64,000 nucleotides of DNA from Desulfovirgula thermocuniculi DSM 16036 (lineage in GTDB: Bacteria; Bacillota; Desulfotomaculia; Desulfotomaculales; Desulfovirgulaceae), in NCBI RefSeq assembly GCF_000429345.1, contig NZ_AUBR01000006.1, positions 1 to 64,000 on the forward strand, read 5' to 3'. Below are positions 48,275 to 58,138 of this stretch, one piece after another (within the stretch, counting starts at the first letter, position 1; the number at the start of each line of letters is the position of its first letter). Below the pieces are notes generated by a model. It was given only the letters and a program-made list of their open reading frames with translations. It was not told where the DNA came from and ran no database searches. A program made the translations under genes and the position numbers.

Positions 48275-49265
48275 CGAAACCTGGTTGCTCTTGGGCAAGG
48301 CCTTGCTTCTTTCCCTGGCGGTAACCGTGGCCCTGGGGCCGGTGCTCATACCCCTGCTACGCTACCTGAAGTTTGGCCAGGTGGTGCGCTACGACGGGCC
48401 GGCCAGGCACCTCTCCAAAACGGGCACGCCGACCATGGGCGGGCTCATGTTTCTGGCAGGCACGGCCTGCGCCGTGCTGTGGTTTGCCCGCGGTTATGCC
48501 GAAGCCCTGGTGGTCCTGGGGGTTACCTGCGGTTTCGCCTTAATTGGCTTCCTGGACGATTTCATCAAGGTGGTGCTCAAGCGGCCCCTGGGGCTGCGGG
48601 CGAGGGAAAAGATAGCGGGGCAGGTGATCTTAAGCCTCCTGTTGGCTTTCCTGGCGGTTTCTTCCTTTGGCCGCGGTACGGATGTGGTGGTCCCCTTTAG
48701 CGGCTTCTGGGTTCCCGGCGGCTTGAAGCTGGAGCTGGGGACGTGGGGTTTCCTGGCCTTTGCCGCCCTCGTGATGGTCGGTACAGCCAACGCCGTAAAC
48801 CTCACCGACGGCCTGGACGGCCTGGCCGCCGGGGTGACCGTGTGGGCGGCGGGAGCCCTCTTGCTTATTGCCCTTATCTTGGACAGGATCGGGCTGGCGG
48901 TGGTCATGGCGGCGCTGATGGGCGGGTGCCTGGGCTTCCTGGTTTACAACTATCACCCGGCAAAGGTCTTCATGGGCGACACCGGTTCCCTGGCCCTCGG
49001 GGGAGCCCTGGGGGCGGCAGCCGTCCTCACCAGGAGCGAGCTTTTCTTGCTGATCATCGGGGGAATTTACGTCCTGGAGGCCCTCTCGGTGATCATCCAG
49101 GTGATTTCCTTCCAGCTCTTTGGCCGCCGGGTTTTCCGCATGAGCCCCCTGCACCACCATTTTGAGCTGGGGGGCTGGAGCGAGCAGAGGGTGGTGCTGA
49201 CCTTCTGGGGGATGGCGCTGGGCCTGGCCCTGCTGGGGCTGGCCGGGCTTTACCAGCTGGGTTAA
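48264..49265 (+). CDS. mraY: phospho-MurNAc-pentapeptide transferase MraY
   Basis: 333 residues, about ten membrane helices. Transfers phospho-MurNAc-pentapeptide to undecaprenyl phosphate, making lipid I. Signatures: SKTGTPTMGGLMFLAGTA, IGFLDDFIKVVLKRPLGL (catalytic Asp pair), NAVNLTDGLDGLAAGV, VFMGDTGSLALGGALGA and MSPLHHHFELGGWSEQRVV with the conserved His run. Confidence 0.97.
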   Translation: MMGSETWLLLGKALLLSLAVTVALGPVLIPLLRYLKFGQVVRYDGPARHLSKTGTPTMGGLMFLAGTACAVLWFARGYAEALVVLGVTCGFALIGFLDDFIKVVLKRPLGLRAREKIAGQVILSLLLAFLAVSSFGRGTDVVVPFSGFWVPGGLKLELGTWGFLAFAALVMVGTANAVNLTDGLDGLAAGVTVWAAGALLLIALILDRIGLAVVMAALMGGCLGFLVYNYHPAKVFMGDTGSLALGGALGAAAVLTRSELFLLIIGGIYVLEALSVIIQVISFQLFGRRVFRMSPLHHHFELGGWSEQRVVLTFWGMALGLALLGLAGLYQLG

Positions 49266-49307
49266 AATCGGGTGCGGTGCAAACGGGAGGAGAAGGCTGG
49301 ATTGACC

Positions 49308-50672
49308 ATGGAAGATTGGCGCGGCAAAAAGGTTCTCGTCATCGGCGCGGGTAAGAGCGGCCTGGCGGCAAGCCGCTACCTGGCAGAGAAGGGGGCAAAA
49401 GTAGTCCTGGCTGACCAGAAAGAGGCTCCTGCCTTTGAGCAGCCTGTGGCCTCGCTGGTACCGCCGGGGGTGGAGCTTATCTTGGGGGGGTACCCCGCCC
49501 TGGAAACGGGCGGCTTTGACCTGGTGGTCCTAAGCCCCGGGGTTCCGCCCTCCCTTCCGGTGGTGGTGCAGGCCCGCGCCCTGGGCATTCCCGTGACCGG
49601 GGAGCTGGAGCTGGCCTTCCGGCAGGCCAGGGCGCCGGTGGTGGCCATTACCGGCACCAACGGCAAGACCACCACCACGGCCCTCACGGGGCAGATTTTC
49701 CGGGAGGCGGGTATTAAGACGCTGGTGGCGGGCAACATCGGCAGGCCGTTTATTGCCGAGGTGGAGGGCTACGGCCCCCGGGACGCCATCGTGCTGGAGG
49801 TGAGCAGCTTTCAGCTGGAAACGGCCGACACCTTCCGCCCCCGCGTGGCCGCCGTTTTAAACATTACCCCCGACCACCTGGACCGGCACGGGACCATGGA
49901 GGCGTACGTGGCGGCCAAGGCGCGCATTTTTGCCCGCCAGACGGAAGAGGACGTCACCGTGCTGAACTTTGACGACCCCCTGACCAGGGGCCTGGCCTCC
50001 CGCTGCCCGGGGCGCGTGGTCTTTTTCAGCCGCCGGGAGGACCTGGCGGAAGGGGCCTTTTTGCGAGACGGGTGGATAACCGTAAAGGAGCGGGGAAAGA
50101 CGTACCCCCTCCTGCCCGCGGGAGACCTGCCCTTACCGGGGCTGCACAACCTCGAAAATGCCCTGGCCGCCGTGGCCTGCGCCTGGTGGTGGGGGATCAC
50201 AGGGGAAAAGATAGCCGCCGCCCTGCGCCGCTTTCCCGGCGTTCCCCACCGCCTGGAGCTGGTGGCGGAAATCAACGGGGTGGCCTATGTTAACGACTCC
50301 AAGGGGACCAACCCCGAGGCCAGCATCAGGGCCCTGGAGGCCTTTGACCGCCCTATTGTTTTAATTGCGGGGGGGAGAAACAAAGGGAGCGACTTTACGG
50401 CGTTTGCACAGGTAGTCAAGAAGAAGGCGCGGGCCTTGGTGGTGCTGGGCGAATGCGCGGCGCAGGTGGCGGAGGCGGCCAGGGTAGCCGGGATGAGCGA
50501 GGTTTACCGGGCTTCCGACCTGCGGGAGGCCGTCCTCACCGCCCACCGCCTGGCCAGGCCCGGCGATGTGGTTTTGCTCTCCCCGGCCTGCGCCAGCTGG
50601 GATATGTTTAAAAATTACGAGGAGCGGGGCGACCGCTTCAAGGAGATCGTGCGGGAGCTGGCCGGTGCGTGA
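49308..50672 (+). CDS. murD: UDP-MurNAc-L-alanine:D-glutamate ligase MurD
   Basis: 454 residues. Rossmann start KVLVIGAGKSGLAASRYLAE, P-loop AITGTNGKTTTTALTGQIF, ILEVSSFQLETADTF-type motif (LEVSSFQLE), NITPDHLDRHGTMEAYVAAK, YVNDSKGTNPEASIRAL and LLSPACASWDMFKNYEERGD. Adds D-Glu in the cytoplasm. ATG 49308, with GGGAGGAGAAGG upstream, gives the usual N-terminus; 12 more codons are open upstream. Confidence 0.95.
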   Translation: MEDWRGKKVLVIGAGKSGLAASRYLAEKGAKVVLADQKEAPAFEQPVASLVPPGVELILGGYPALETGGFDLVVLSPGVPPSLPVVVQARALGIPVTGELELAFRQARAPVVAITGTNGKTTTTALTGQIFREAGIKTLVAGNIGRPFIAEVEGYGPRDAIVLEVSSFQLETADTFRPRVAAVLNITPDHLDRHGTMEAYVAAKARIFARQTEEDVTVLNFDDPLTRGLASRCPGRVVFFSRREDLAEGAFLRDGWITVKERGKTYPLLPAGDLPLPGLHNLENALAAVACAWWWGITGEKIAAALRRFPGVPHRLELVAEINGVAYVNDSKGTNPEASIRALEAFDRPIVLIAGGRNKGSDFTAFAQVVKKKARALVVLGECAAQVAEAARVAGMSEVYRASDLREAVLTAHRLARPGDVVLLSPACASWDMFKNYEERGDRFKEIVRELAGA

Positions 50673-50694
50673 CAATCTTGTGGGGGTGGATCGC

Positions 50695-51804
50695 ATGGCC
50701 CTGCGCAGGCGGCCGCCGGACTTCATCCTCTTTCTCACCGTCCTGGTGCTGCTGGGCATAGGCATTGTCATGGTTTTCAGCTCCAGCTATTACTACGCCA
50801 TGTTCCCGCCCTTCAACAACCCCTTCCACTTCCTCATCCGCCAGTCCATATGGGCCCTGCTGGGATTGACGCTCATGTTTGCGGCCATGAACTACGACTA
50901 CTGGCGGCTGAAAAGGTGGGCGGTGCTCCTGCTGGCCCTTGCCTTTGCCCTGCTCATTGCCGTGCTTGTGCCGGGCATAGGGGTTTCCAAGCTGGGCGCC
51001 CAGCGCTGGCTCAACCTGGGCCCCTTGAGTTTCCAGCCCTCCGAGCTGGCCAAGCTCTGCCTGATCATCTTTACCGCCTACGGCCTCTCGCGCCGCCCGG
51101 AGCAGGTGACCAACTTCCGCCGCGGCATGCTGCCCTACCTGCTGGTCACGGGGCTGGCCGCGGGCCTCATCCTCATGCAGCCCGACCTGGGAACGGCAGT
51201 AACCATAGCCGCCACCATTGTCCTCATGCTCTTTGCCGCCGGGGCCTCCCTGGTGCACCTGGGCATCCTCGGCGTCTTCGGCGCCGCAGCCCTGGCCCTG
51301 GCCATCTGGCTTGAGCCCTACCGCATGAGGCGCTTTCTGGCTTTCCTGGATCCGGAAAAGGATCCCTCCGGGTCCGGCTGGCACATCCTGAATTCCCTCA
51401 TGTCCCTGGGCTCCGGCGGGCTTTTAGGGACGGGGCTGGGGCAGGGCCGCCACTCCAAGTTTCTCTACCTCCCCGAAAGGCAGACGGACTTCATTTTTGC
51501 CGTCATCGGCGAGGAGCTGGGCTTCATCGGGGCCTCCGTGGTCATCATTCTCTTTATCATCCTTATCTGGCGGGGCTTAAAGGTGGCCATTACCGCTCCC
51601 GACCCCTTTGGGAGCCTGCTGGCGGCAGGCATCGTCTCCGGCATCGGCATCCAGGCCATCATCAATATCGGCGTGGTCACCAGTTCCCTCCCCGTAACGG
51701 GCATCACCCTCCCTTTTATCAGCTTTGGGGGTACCTCCCTGGTCTTTAACCTCCTGGGTGTGGGCATCCTGCTAAACATTTCCCGCTACGGCGCGCGGCA
51801 GTGA
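50695..51804 (+). CDS. ftsW: FtsW lipid II polymerase (SEDS family)
   Basis: 369 residues, about ten membrane helices. SEDS glycosyltransferase that polymerises septal glycan together with the cognate PBP. Motifs: GAQRWLNLGPLSFQPSELAK, LLVTGLAAGLILMQPDLGTA, GLGQGRHSKFLYLPERQTDF, IFAVIGEELGFIGASVVI and SSLPVTGITLPFISFGGTSL. ATG 50695 after GGGGGTGG; the frame further upstream is a shadow of murD. It could also be the sporulation paralogue SpoVE, since only one SEDS gene is seen here. Confidence 0.94.
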   Translation: MALRRRPPDFILFLTVLVLLGIGIVMVFSSSYYYAMFPPFNNPFHFLIRQSIWALLGLTLMFAAMNYDYWRLKRWAVLLLALAFALLIAVLVPGIGVSKLGAQRWLNLGPLSFQPSELAKLCLIIFTAYGLSRRPEQVTNFRRGMLPYLLVTGLAAGLILMQPDLGTAVTIAATIVLMLFAAGASLVHLGILGVFGAAALALAIWLEPYRMRRFLAFLDPEKDPSGSGWHILNSLMSLGSGGLLGTGLGQGRHSKFLYLPERQTDFIFAVIGEELGFIGASVVIILFIILIWRGLKVAITAPDPFGSLLAAGIVSGIGIQAIINIGVVTSSLPVTGITLPFISFGGTSLVFNLLGVGILLNISRYGARQ

Positions 51805-51814
51805 GGTGGCTTAA

Positions 51815-52924
51815 TTGCGCTTTGTGGTAACCGGCGGTGGCACGGGTGGGCACATCTATCCTGCCCTGGCCATTGCCCAGGGCTTGTTAAAAAAGTATCC
51901 GGCGGCGCAAGTGCTCTACATCGGCCGGGCCGGGGGCCTGGAGGAGGAACTGGTGCCCAGGGCCGGCATCCCTTTCTATCCCCTGGCGCTTGCGGGCCTG
52001 AAGCGCCGCCCCTCCCCGCAGAACCTGGTGGCCCTTTACCGGGCGGCAAGGGGGGTGTGGGTGGCGCGCAAAGTGCTAAAGGAATTCCGCCCGCGGGCGG
52101 TCATCGGCACCGGCGGCTACGTCTGCGGGCCGGTAATCCTGGCCGCCGCCCTCCTGGGCCTGCCTACCCTCATCCACGAGCAGAACGCCCTGCCCGGCCT
52201 CACCAACCGCCTGCTGGCTCCCTTTGTCACCCGGGTGGCCTTAACCTTTGAGGAGGCGCGTAGATACTTGCCGCGGCGGGCCAGGGTGGCCGTGACCGGC
52301 CTGCCGGTGCGCGCGGAAGTGCTTTCCTGGCGGCGGGACGAGGCGCGCCGAGCCATGGGCATTCCGCCGGAAGCCCTGCTCGTGCTTTCCTTCGGGGGCA
52401 GCCAGGGGGCCAGGAGCATCAACGAGGCCATGCTCGAGGTGTTAAAAGAGTTCCAGGGCCGGGAGGGAGTATACTTTCTGCACGTGACGGGGCCCGGCCA
52501 GTACGAAAGCTTCCTGCAGCAGGCCGCCGGCAGTGGTTTAAGGATGACCCAAAATGGCAATATTATCCTTGTGCCTTACCTCCACGAGATGCCCCGCGCC
52601 CTGGCCGCCGCCGACCTGGCCATCTGCCGCGCCGGGGCGGCTACTCTGGCGGAGCTGACCGCCGCTGGCCTGCCGGCCGTGCTCGTCCCCTATCCCTTTG
52701 CCACGGGCAACCACCAGGAGCACAACGCCCGCGTGCTGGAAAAGGCAGGGGCGGCCTTGGTGGTGCCGGACCGCCAGCTTACGGGGCGGCTGCTCGCGGA
52801 AGTTTTACGCGGCCTGCTGGAGCAGCCGGAGAGGCTTAGGGCCATGTCCCGGGCCAGCAGGAGCATGGGCCGCCCGCAGGCCCTGGAAAGCATCCTGGCG
52901 CTGGTGGAGGAAATCATGGGGTAG
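51815..52924 (+). CDS. murG: lipid II synthase MurG (GlcNAc transferase)
   Basis: 369 residues. Two Rossmann domains: N-terminal GGGTGGHIYPALAIAQGLLK for the lipid acceptor, GTGGYVCGPVILAAALLGLP and IHEQNALPGLTNRLLAPFV; C-terminal SFGGSQGARSINEAML and CRAGAATLAELTAAGLPAVL with VPYPFATGNHQEHNAR binding UDP-GlcNAc. Acts on the inner membrane face. TTG 51815 follows GTGAGGTGG, 10 bases after ftsW. Confidence 0.97.
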   Translation: MRFVVTGGGTGGHIYPALAIAQGLLKKYPAAQVLYIGRAGGLEEELVPRAGIPFYPLALAGLKRRPSPQNLVALYRAARGVWVARKVLKEFRPRAVIGTGGYVCGPVILAAALLGLPTLIHEQNALPGLTNRLLAPFVTRVALTFEEARRYLPRRARVAVTGLPVRAEVLSWRRDEARRAMGIPPEALLVLSFGGSQGARSINEAMLEVLKEFQGREGVYFLHVTGPGQYESFLQQAAGSGLRMTQNGNIILVPYLHEMPRALAAADLAICRAGAATLAELTAAGLPAVLVPYPFATGNHQEHNARVLEKAGAALVVPDRQLTGRLLAEVLRGLLEQPERLRAMSRASRSMGRPQALESILALVEEIMG

Positions 52925-53094
52925 CTTGCGGGCGGGCCTTGCCCGGCGAGGCTGTCCTTTGCGGGGACAAGCTTGCCGAGACGGGGTTACCCGCCGTCCG
53001 GCAGGGGCACACAAAAAAGGCCCCGGGCATAATATGGGTGTGTACCGAGCAAAAGACCTTGAGGCCACGCGCAGGTAAAGGGGGAGGAAAGTTC

Positions 53095-54474
53095 TTGCAC
53101 GAGATTCCGGCTTGGGTGCACTTTATCGGCATTGGCGGTGCCGGCATGAGCGCCCTGGCCAGCATTTTGCTGGACCTCGGGCATAAGGTGAGCGGCTCCG
53201 ACCTGGCAGCCTCAAAGGCCACCACCCGCCTGGCCTCACGGGGGGCAGTTATTTATTTTGGGCACGACCCGCGCCACCTGGGCGCGGCGCAGATGGTGGT
53301 CGTCTCTTCAGCCATCAAGCCCGACAACCCGGAGCTTGTGGCGGCAAGAGAAAGAAACCTTCCGGTAGTCCACCGCGGGGAACTCCTGGCCTGGCTGATG
53401 AAGCGGCAAAAGGGCATTGCCGTGGCCGGAGCCCACGGGAAGACCACCACCACTTCCATGCTCTCCCTCATCCTGGAGAGGGCCGGGCGCGACCCCACCG
53501 TGATTGTCGGCGGGGAGCTGGATGAGCTGGGCGGCAACGCCAAGCTGGGGCGGGGAGATTACCTGGTGGCCGAGGCGGATGAGAGCGACGGTTCCTTTTT
53601 AAAGCTTGACCCCCTGGCGGTGCTGGTGACCAACATCGAAGACGACCACCTCGACTACTACGGCTCCCTGGCCGGGGTTAAGGAGGCCTTCCGCCGCTTC
53701 ATGGGCAAGGTGCCCCCTACAGGGGCGGTCGTGGCCTGCGGCGACGATCCAAATGTGAGGGAGGCGGTGGGGGACTTGCGCTGCCGGGTAATTACTTACG
53801 GCTGCGGGCCGGGCAACGATTATACCTTGAGGACGCTGGATGCTAAAGGTCGCTCCCCGCGCGGCGAAGTTTACTACCAGGGGAAGTATCTGGGTATCCT
53901 GGAACTCTCTGTGCCGGGCGAGCACAATTTGCTCAACGCCCTGGGGGCGGTGGCGGCTGCCCGCTGGGCCGGCGTGGATTTTCCCGCGGCAGCCGCCGCG
54001 CTAAAAGAATTCCGCGGCGTGAAGAGGCGCTTCCAGCCCTTGGGTGAGGTGGGGGGCGTGGCGGTGGTGGATGACTACGCCCACCACCCCACGGAAATAA
54101 AGGCCACGCTGCGGGCGGCCCGGCAACTGGCGCCCAGGCGGCTGGTGGTGGTCTTCCAGCCGCACCGCTACACCAGGACCGCGCTCCTGCACGACCGCTT
54201 TGGCGGTGCCTTTGAGGATGCCGACCTGCTCCTCGTAGACGAGATTTATGGCGCCGGAGAGGACCCCCTGGCGGGAGTGGACGCGCGCCTCATCGTGCGG
54301 GCCGTTACGGCGCACGGCCGGCCGCCGGTAATCTACCTGCCCGGCAGGGAGGCAATTGTCTCTTACCTCCTGGAGCGAGTTCTGCCGGGGGATCTCGTGA
54401 TGTTCGTGGGCGCCGGCAACGTCTGGACCTACGGCGTGGAGCTGGTGAAAAGATTAAAGGAGAAAGCAATATGA
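53095..54474 (+). CDS. murC: UDP-MurNAc:L-alanine ligase MurC
   Basis: 459 residues. WVHFIGIGGAGMSALASILL at the N-terminus, P-loop VAGAHGKTTTTSMLSLILE, EADESDGSFLKLDPLAVLVT, NIEDDHLDYYGSLAGV, and VVDDYAHHPTEIKATLRAAR with VFQPHRYTRTALL. Joins L-Ala to UDP-MurNAc, the first peptide step. TTG 53095 follows GGGGGAGG and starts at the family's normal N-terminus. The 170 bases before it, longer than other gaps here, hold no gene; CATAAT at 53029-53034 could be a -10 box. Confidence 0.95.
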   Translation: MHEIPAWVHFIGIGGAGMSALASILLDLGHKVSGSDLAASKATTRLASRGAVIYFGHDPRHLGAAQMVVVSSAIKPDNPELVAARERNLPVVHRGELLAWLMKRQKGIAVAGAHGKTTTTSMLSLILERAGRDPTVIVGGELDELGGNAKLGRGDYLVAEADESDGSFLKLDPLAVLVTNIEDDHLDYYGSLAGVKEAFRRFMGKVPPTGAVVACGDDPNVREAVGDLRCRVITYGCGPGNDYTLRTLDAKGRSPRGEVYYQGKYLGILELSVPGEHNLLNALGAVAAARWAGVDFPAAAAALKEFRGVKRRFQPLGEVGGVAVVDDYAHHPTEIKATLRAARQLAPRRLVVVFQPHRYTRTALLHDRFGGAFEDADLLLVDEIYGAGEDPLAGVDARLIVRAVTAHGRPPVIYLPGREAIVSYLLERVLPGDLVMFVGAGNVWTYGVELVKRLKEKAI

Positions 54475-55391
54475 GAGATCCTGCTGCCTTCAGGGAACTC
54501 AGCGCGCTCTTGCCCGGGCAGGTGAAGGCCGACGAGCCCATGGCCCTGCACACCACGTGGCGCATCGGGGGGCCGGCGGACATCTTTGTGGAGCCCGCAG
54601 GGCTGGAGGAGCTGGCCCGGGCGGTGACCTGGGTGCACCGGCGCGGCCTGCCCGTATATTTTATCGGCAACGGGTCGAACCTCCTGGTGCGCGACGGGGG
54701 CATTCGCGGCGTGGTGGTTAAGATAGGCCGGGGCTTAAGCTGGCACCGCGTTGGGGAAACCACCATTGTGGCCGGGGCGGGGATGGGGCTGGGAACGCTG
54801 GCCGCTCTCGCCCAGGCCGGCGGCATCGGCGGGTTTGAGTTCAGCCCGGGCATACCCGGCACGGTGGGCGGGGCCGTGGTCATGAACGCCGGGGCCAACG
54901 GGTCGTGCATGGCCGACCTGGTGCAGGAGGTGCTGGTCATGAACCGGGCCGGGGAGCTGGAGCGTCTCCCGGCGGCCAGCCTGCAGTTCGGCTACCGCAC
55001 CAGCAGCCTGCTGGGGGGGTCGCTGGTGGTGGTGGAGGTGACCTGCCGGGGGGTGAAGAAGGACCCCGCTTCAATAGCCCGGGAGATGAAAAGGTATCTA
55101 GAGCGGCGGCGGGCCACCCAGCCTCTGTCCTATCCCAGCGCGGGGAGCGTCTTTAAGAACCCGCCCCAACATGCGGCTGGTTGGTTAATTGAAAGGGCCG
55201 GCTGCAAGGGCTTGAGGGAAGGCGACGCGCAGGTTTCTCTGGTTCACGCCAACTTCATCGTCAATCTGGGGAGAGCTACCGCCCGGGATGTGGAAAGTCT
55301 CATCCGGCAGGTACAGCAGAGGGTCTACCTGCAGTTCGGCATACTTCTTAACCTGGAAGTGCAGATTCTCGGCGAGGAGGAAGCGGGGTGA
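54471..55391 (+). CDS. murB: UDP-N-acetylenolpyruvoylglucosamine reductase MurB
   Basis: 306 residues, a type with the FAD-binding motifs TTWRIGGPADIFVEPAGLEE, YFIGNGSNLLVRDGGIRGVV and GFEFSPGIPGTVGGAVVMNA, and the catalytic Ser in LSYPSAGSVFKNPP. Reduces enolpyruvyl-UDP-GlcNAc to UDP-MurNAc with NADPH. ATG overlaps the murC stop by four bases. It lies before murA although it acts after it in the pathway. Confidence 0.96.
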   Translation: MRDPAAFRELSALLPGQVKADEPMALHTTWRIGGPADIFVEPAGLEELARAVTWVHRRGLPVYFIGNGSNLLVRDGGIRGVVVKIGRGLSWHRVGETTIVAGAGMGLGTLAALAQAGGIGGFEFSPGIPGTVGGAVVMNAGANGSCMADLVQEVLVMNRAGELERLPAASLQFGYRTSSLLGGSLVVVEVTCRGVKKDPASIAREMKRYLERRRATQPLSYPSAGSVFKNPPQHAAGWLIERAGCKGLREGDAQVSLVHANFIVNLGRATARDVESLIRQVQQRVYLQFGILLNLEVQILGEEEAG

Positions 55392-55395
55392 CAGC

Positions 55396-56649
55396 ATGGC
55401 CAGGTACTTCATTACGGGCGGTAAGCCCCTGCGGGGTGAGATCCGGGTAAGCGGCAGCAAGAACGCCACCCTGCCCATACTGGCGGCCTGCCTCCTGCAC
55501 GGTGCCCCCAACGTCATTTCCGGCGTGCCGGCTTTAAAAGATGTGGACACCATGTGCGCGGTGCTTTCCTACCTGGGAGCCAGGATTTACCGCCATGGGG
55601 ATGTGGTGCGCGTGGACAGCACCGGCGTGCAGAACCTGGAGGTCGGCGAGGAGCTGATGCGACGCATGCGGGCCTCCAACCTGGTGCTGGGTCCCCTGGT
55701 GGGGAGGTTCCGCTGCGCGCGCATCTCCTATCCCGGGGGGTGCAACATTGGCTCCCGCCCCATGAACCTCCATTTAAAAGGCCTGCGCGCCATGGGGGCC
55801 AGGATTGAGGAGCGCTTTGGATATATCACCGTGGAGGCTCCCCGGCTGGTGGGTGCGGAGATACACCTGGACGTGCCCAGCGTGGGGGCCACCGAAAACA
55901 TCATGATGGCCGCCGTGCTGGCCAGGGGTGTAACGGTAATTCGCAACGCCGCCAAGGAGCCGGAAGTTGTCGACCTGCAGAATTTTTTAAACCGCATGGG
56001 CGCGCGCATCAAGGGGGCGGGGACGGACGTTATCCGCATCGAGGGAGTGGAGCACCTCTCTTCGGTAGAACACACGGTCATACCCGACCGCATTGAAGCG
56101 GGCACGCACCTGGTGGCCGCCGCCATTACGGGAGGCGACGTGAGGGTGACCAACGTGATTCCCGAACATTTGGAGCCCGTGCTGGCCAAGCTGCGGGAGA
56201 TGGGGCTGGAGGTGGAGGTGGGGGACGACTGGGTGAGGGTGGCGGCGAGAAGCCGCCCGCGGGCGGTGGACATTAAAACGCTGCCCTATCCCGGCTTCCC
56301 CACCGACATGCAGCCGCAAATGATGGCCTTGGCCGCGCTGGCCGAGGGAACCAGCATCATTACCGAAACCATTTTCGAGAACCGCTTTAAGCAGGCCGGG
56401 GAGCTGCGGCGCATGGGGGCAAACATCAAGGTGGAGGGGCAGACGGCCATTGTCAAGGGCGTGGAAAAGCTGACGGGAGCCTCGGTGGTGGCCACGGACT
56501 TGCGGGCGGGGGCGGCGCTGGTGCTGGCGGCGCTGGCTGCCGAAAACGGCACCGTGGTGGACGGCGTGGAGCACATCGACCGGGGGTACGAGAGGCTGGA
56601 GCAGAAGTACGCGCAGTTGGGGGCCAGGATATTGAGGGTACCCGCTTAA
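55396..56649 (+). CDS. murA: UDP-GlcNAc 1-carboxyvinyltransferase MurA
   Basis: 417 residues. The enolpyruvyl transferase fold with the N-terminal [18 protein letters not shown] and catalytic Cys116 in [20 protein letters not shown] (Cys of the fosfomycin target), [19 protein letters not shown], and [20 protein letters not shown]. It starts the pathway by adding enolpyruvate to UDP-GlcNAc. ATG 55396 is four bases after murB; upstream frame is a murB shadow. A short GC hairpin and T-run (56641-56664) follow the stop and may attenuate transcription. Confidence 0.96.
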   Translation: MARYFITGGKPLRGEIRVSGSKNATLPILAACLLHGAPNVISGVPALKDVDTMCAVLSYLGARIYRHGDVVRVDSTGVQNLEVGEELMRRMRASNLVLGPLVGRFRCARISYPGGCNIGSRPMNLHLKGLRAMGARIEERFGYITVEAPRLVGAEIHLDVPSVGATENIMMAAVLARGVTVIRNAAKEPEVVDLQNFLNRMGARIKGAGTDVIRIEGVEHLSSVEHTVIPDRIEAGTHLVAAAITGGDVRVTNVIPEHLEPVLAKLREMGLEVEVGDDWVRVAARSRPRAVDIKTLPYPGFPTDMQPQMMALAALAEGTSIITETIFENRFKQAGELRRMGANIKVEGQTAIVKGVEKLTGASVVATDLRAGAALVLAALAAENGTVVDGVEHIDRGYERLEQKYAQLGARILRVPA

Positions 56650-56673
56650 CGGGCCTCTTTTTTAGTTTCTCCG

Positions 56674-56700
56674 TGGACAAGCAATGGCCGGTGTTATAAT
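56674..56700 (+). promoter_or_regulatory. possible promoter before ftsQ
   Basis: TGGACA (56674-56679), 15-base spacer, TATAAT (56695-56700). The spacer is short, and the start codon lies only ~11 bases after the -10 box, so a transcript from here would be nearly leaderless. Confidence 0.4.
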
Positions 56701-56711
56701 ATATTGGAGTG

Positions 56712-57416
56712 ATGGAATTGAATGGCAGGAAATACCTCTGGGATAAGATGCTCTTTGCCTTCGTCCTCCTCCTGGCCGCCTTTGTCCTTCTGGGTTCCCC
56801 CTTGTTTGAGGTGCGGGAAATTGTGGTTACCGGCAACCGTCAGCTGCCGGCGGCAAAGATCGTCGAGCTTTCCGGCATCGTTCCCGGAACCAACATTTTT
56901 AAGCAAAACTTAAAGGAAGCGCAGGGCAGGATCTGCACCCTGCCCCTGGTAAAAGAGGTGGTCATCTGCCGGGATTTTCCCTCGCGCATTGTCATAAACG
57001 TGCGCGAGAGGCAGCCGCTGGCCCTCCTGCCCACGCCCGGCGGGTTCGTGCAGGTGGACCGTGAGGGCGTTTGCCTGCAGGAAGGGGGAGTTAACGACAG
57101 CTTCCCGGTCATTACCGGGTTTCCCGTTTCCCCGCTGGCGCCGGGGGAGGTGGTCCGGGACGAAAGGTTGCGCGCCACCCTACAGGTTGTGGACAGGTTT
57201 CCCGAAACTTTACTGAAAGAACTTTCAGAAGTACATATTAATGGGCAGGGGCAGCTGGTGCTCTACACCCTGGAAGGGGTGGAGTGCCGGCTGGGCAATG
57301 CCAGCAACCTGGAGCAGAAGCTGGCCCTCCTGCAGCAGATCCTGCGGCAGGTACGCGACCGCCGCATAGCTTACATAGACTTGAGCGGGGTGCCCGTAGT
57401 TAAGTATGCCCGTTAA
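56712..57416 (+). CDS. ftsQ: cell division protein FtsQ / DivIB
   Basis: 234 residues. One N-terminal membrane helix (LFAFVLLLAAFVLLGSPLF), a POTRA domain starting VREIVVTGNRQLPAAKIVEL with GIVPGTNIFKQNLKEAQGRI, and the beta domain with RIVINVRERQPLALLPTPGG and VQVDREGVCLQ. Links FtsL/DivIC to the division PBP. ATG 56712 or GTG 56709, behind TTGGAG. Confidence 0.92.
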   Translation: MELNGRKYLWDKMLFAFVLLLAAFVLLGSPLFEVREIVVTGNRQLPAAKIVELSGIVPGTNIFKQNLKEAQGRICTLPLVKEVVICRDFPSRIVINVRERQPLALLPTPGGFVQVDREGVCLQEGGVNDSFPVITGFPVSPLAPGEVVRDERLRATLQVVDRFPETLLKELSEVHINGQGQLVLYTLEGVECRLGNASNLEQKLALLQQILRQVRDRRIAYIDLSGVPVVKYAR

Positions 57417-57429
57417 AGGGGGGGCGGGC

Positions 57430-58137
57430 GTGAAGAAGCTATCCTGGACCTTCATGCTTGCCGGGCTGATCCTGGGCCTGATGCTGGCCGTGCAGTTCCG
57501 CCTGGCCAGGGACGTGCAGGAGGTGCCTTCCATTAAGCAGACCCAGACCCTGGCCGCCGAGGTCGCCCAGGCTAGGAAGGAAAGGGACGACCTCCAGCGG
57601 CAGGTCAACGACCTGCGCGCGCAGTTGGACCAGGCCGCAGCCGGGCCGCGGGTGAAGGCCCTAAAGGAGGAGTTAAACCGGGTACGCATCCTGGCCGGCA
57701 TGGTGGAAGTGGTGGGCCCGGGCGTGGAGGTCACCTTGAACGACAGCAACCGTGCCGCCAGGCCCGGGGAGAATCCCAACCTCTACGTCCTGCACGACGA
57801 GGACGTGCTGAAGATCATCAATGAGCTGAAAGCCGCCGGTGCGGAAGCCCTGGCCATAAACGGGCGGCGCCTGCTGGCCACCAGCGAGATCCGTTGTATC
57901 GGCCCGACCATACTTACCAACCGCAACCAGCGGCTCACCCCTCCCTTTGTCATTGCGGCCATCGGGGATCCGGACAACCTGATCGGCTCCCTGCGCATGC
58001 GGGGAGGGGTGGTGGAGCAGCTGCAGTTCTGGGGCATTCAGGTAGATATCAAGCGGGTGGAGCAACTGCGGATCCCCGCCTATGCCGGGGGTGTGCGCCT
58101 CGAGTACGCAAAGCCCGCTGGAGGGGAAGGTCAGTAA
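57430..58137 (+). CDS. ylxW: DUF881 family protein (YlxW-like)
   Basis: 235 residues. One membrane helix (FMLAGLILGLMLAVQFRLA), a coiled coil (AAEVAQARKERDDLQRQVND) and the DUF881 domain with GMVEVVGPGVEVTLNDSN, LHDEDVLKIINELKAAGAEA, LAINGRRLLATSEIRCIGPT and PFVIAAIGDPDNLIGSLRM. Role unknown; ylxW lies between divIB and ylxX in other Firmicutes as here. GTG 57430 (behind GGGGGGG) is preferred over ATG 57406 inside ftsQ. Confidence 0.9.
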   Translation: MKKLSWTFMLAGLILGLMLAVQFRLARDVQEVPSIKQTQTLAAEVAQARKERDDLQRQVNDLRAQLDQAAAGPRVKALKEELNRVRILAGMVEVVGPGVEVTLNDSNRAARPGENPNLYVLHDEDVLKIINELKAAGAEALAINGRRLLATSEIRCIGPTILTNRNQRLTPPFVIAAIGDPDNLIGSLRMRGGVVEQLQFWGIQVDIKRVEQLRIPAYAGGVRLEYAKPAGGEGQ

Positions 58138-58138
58138 A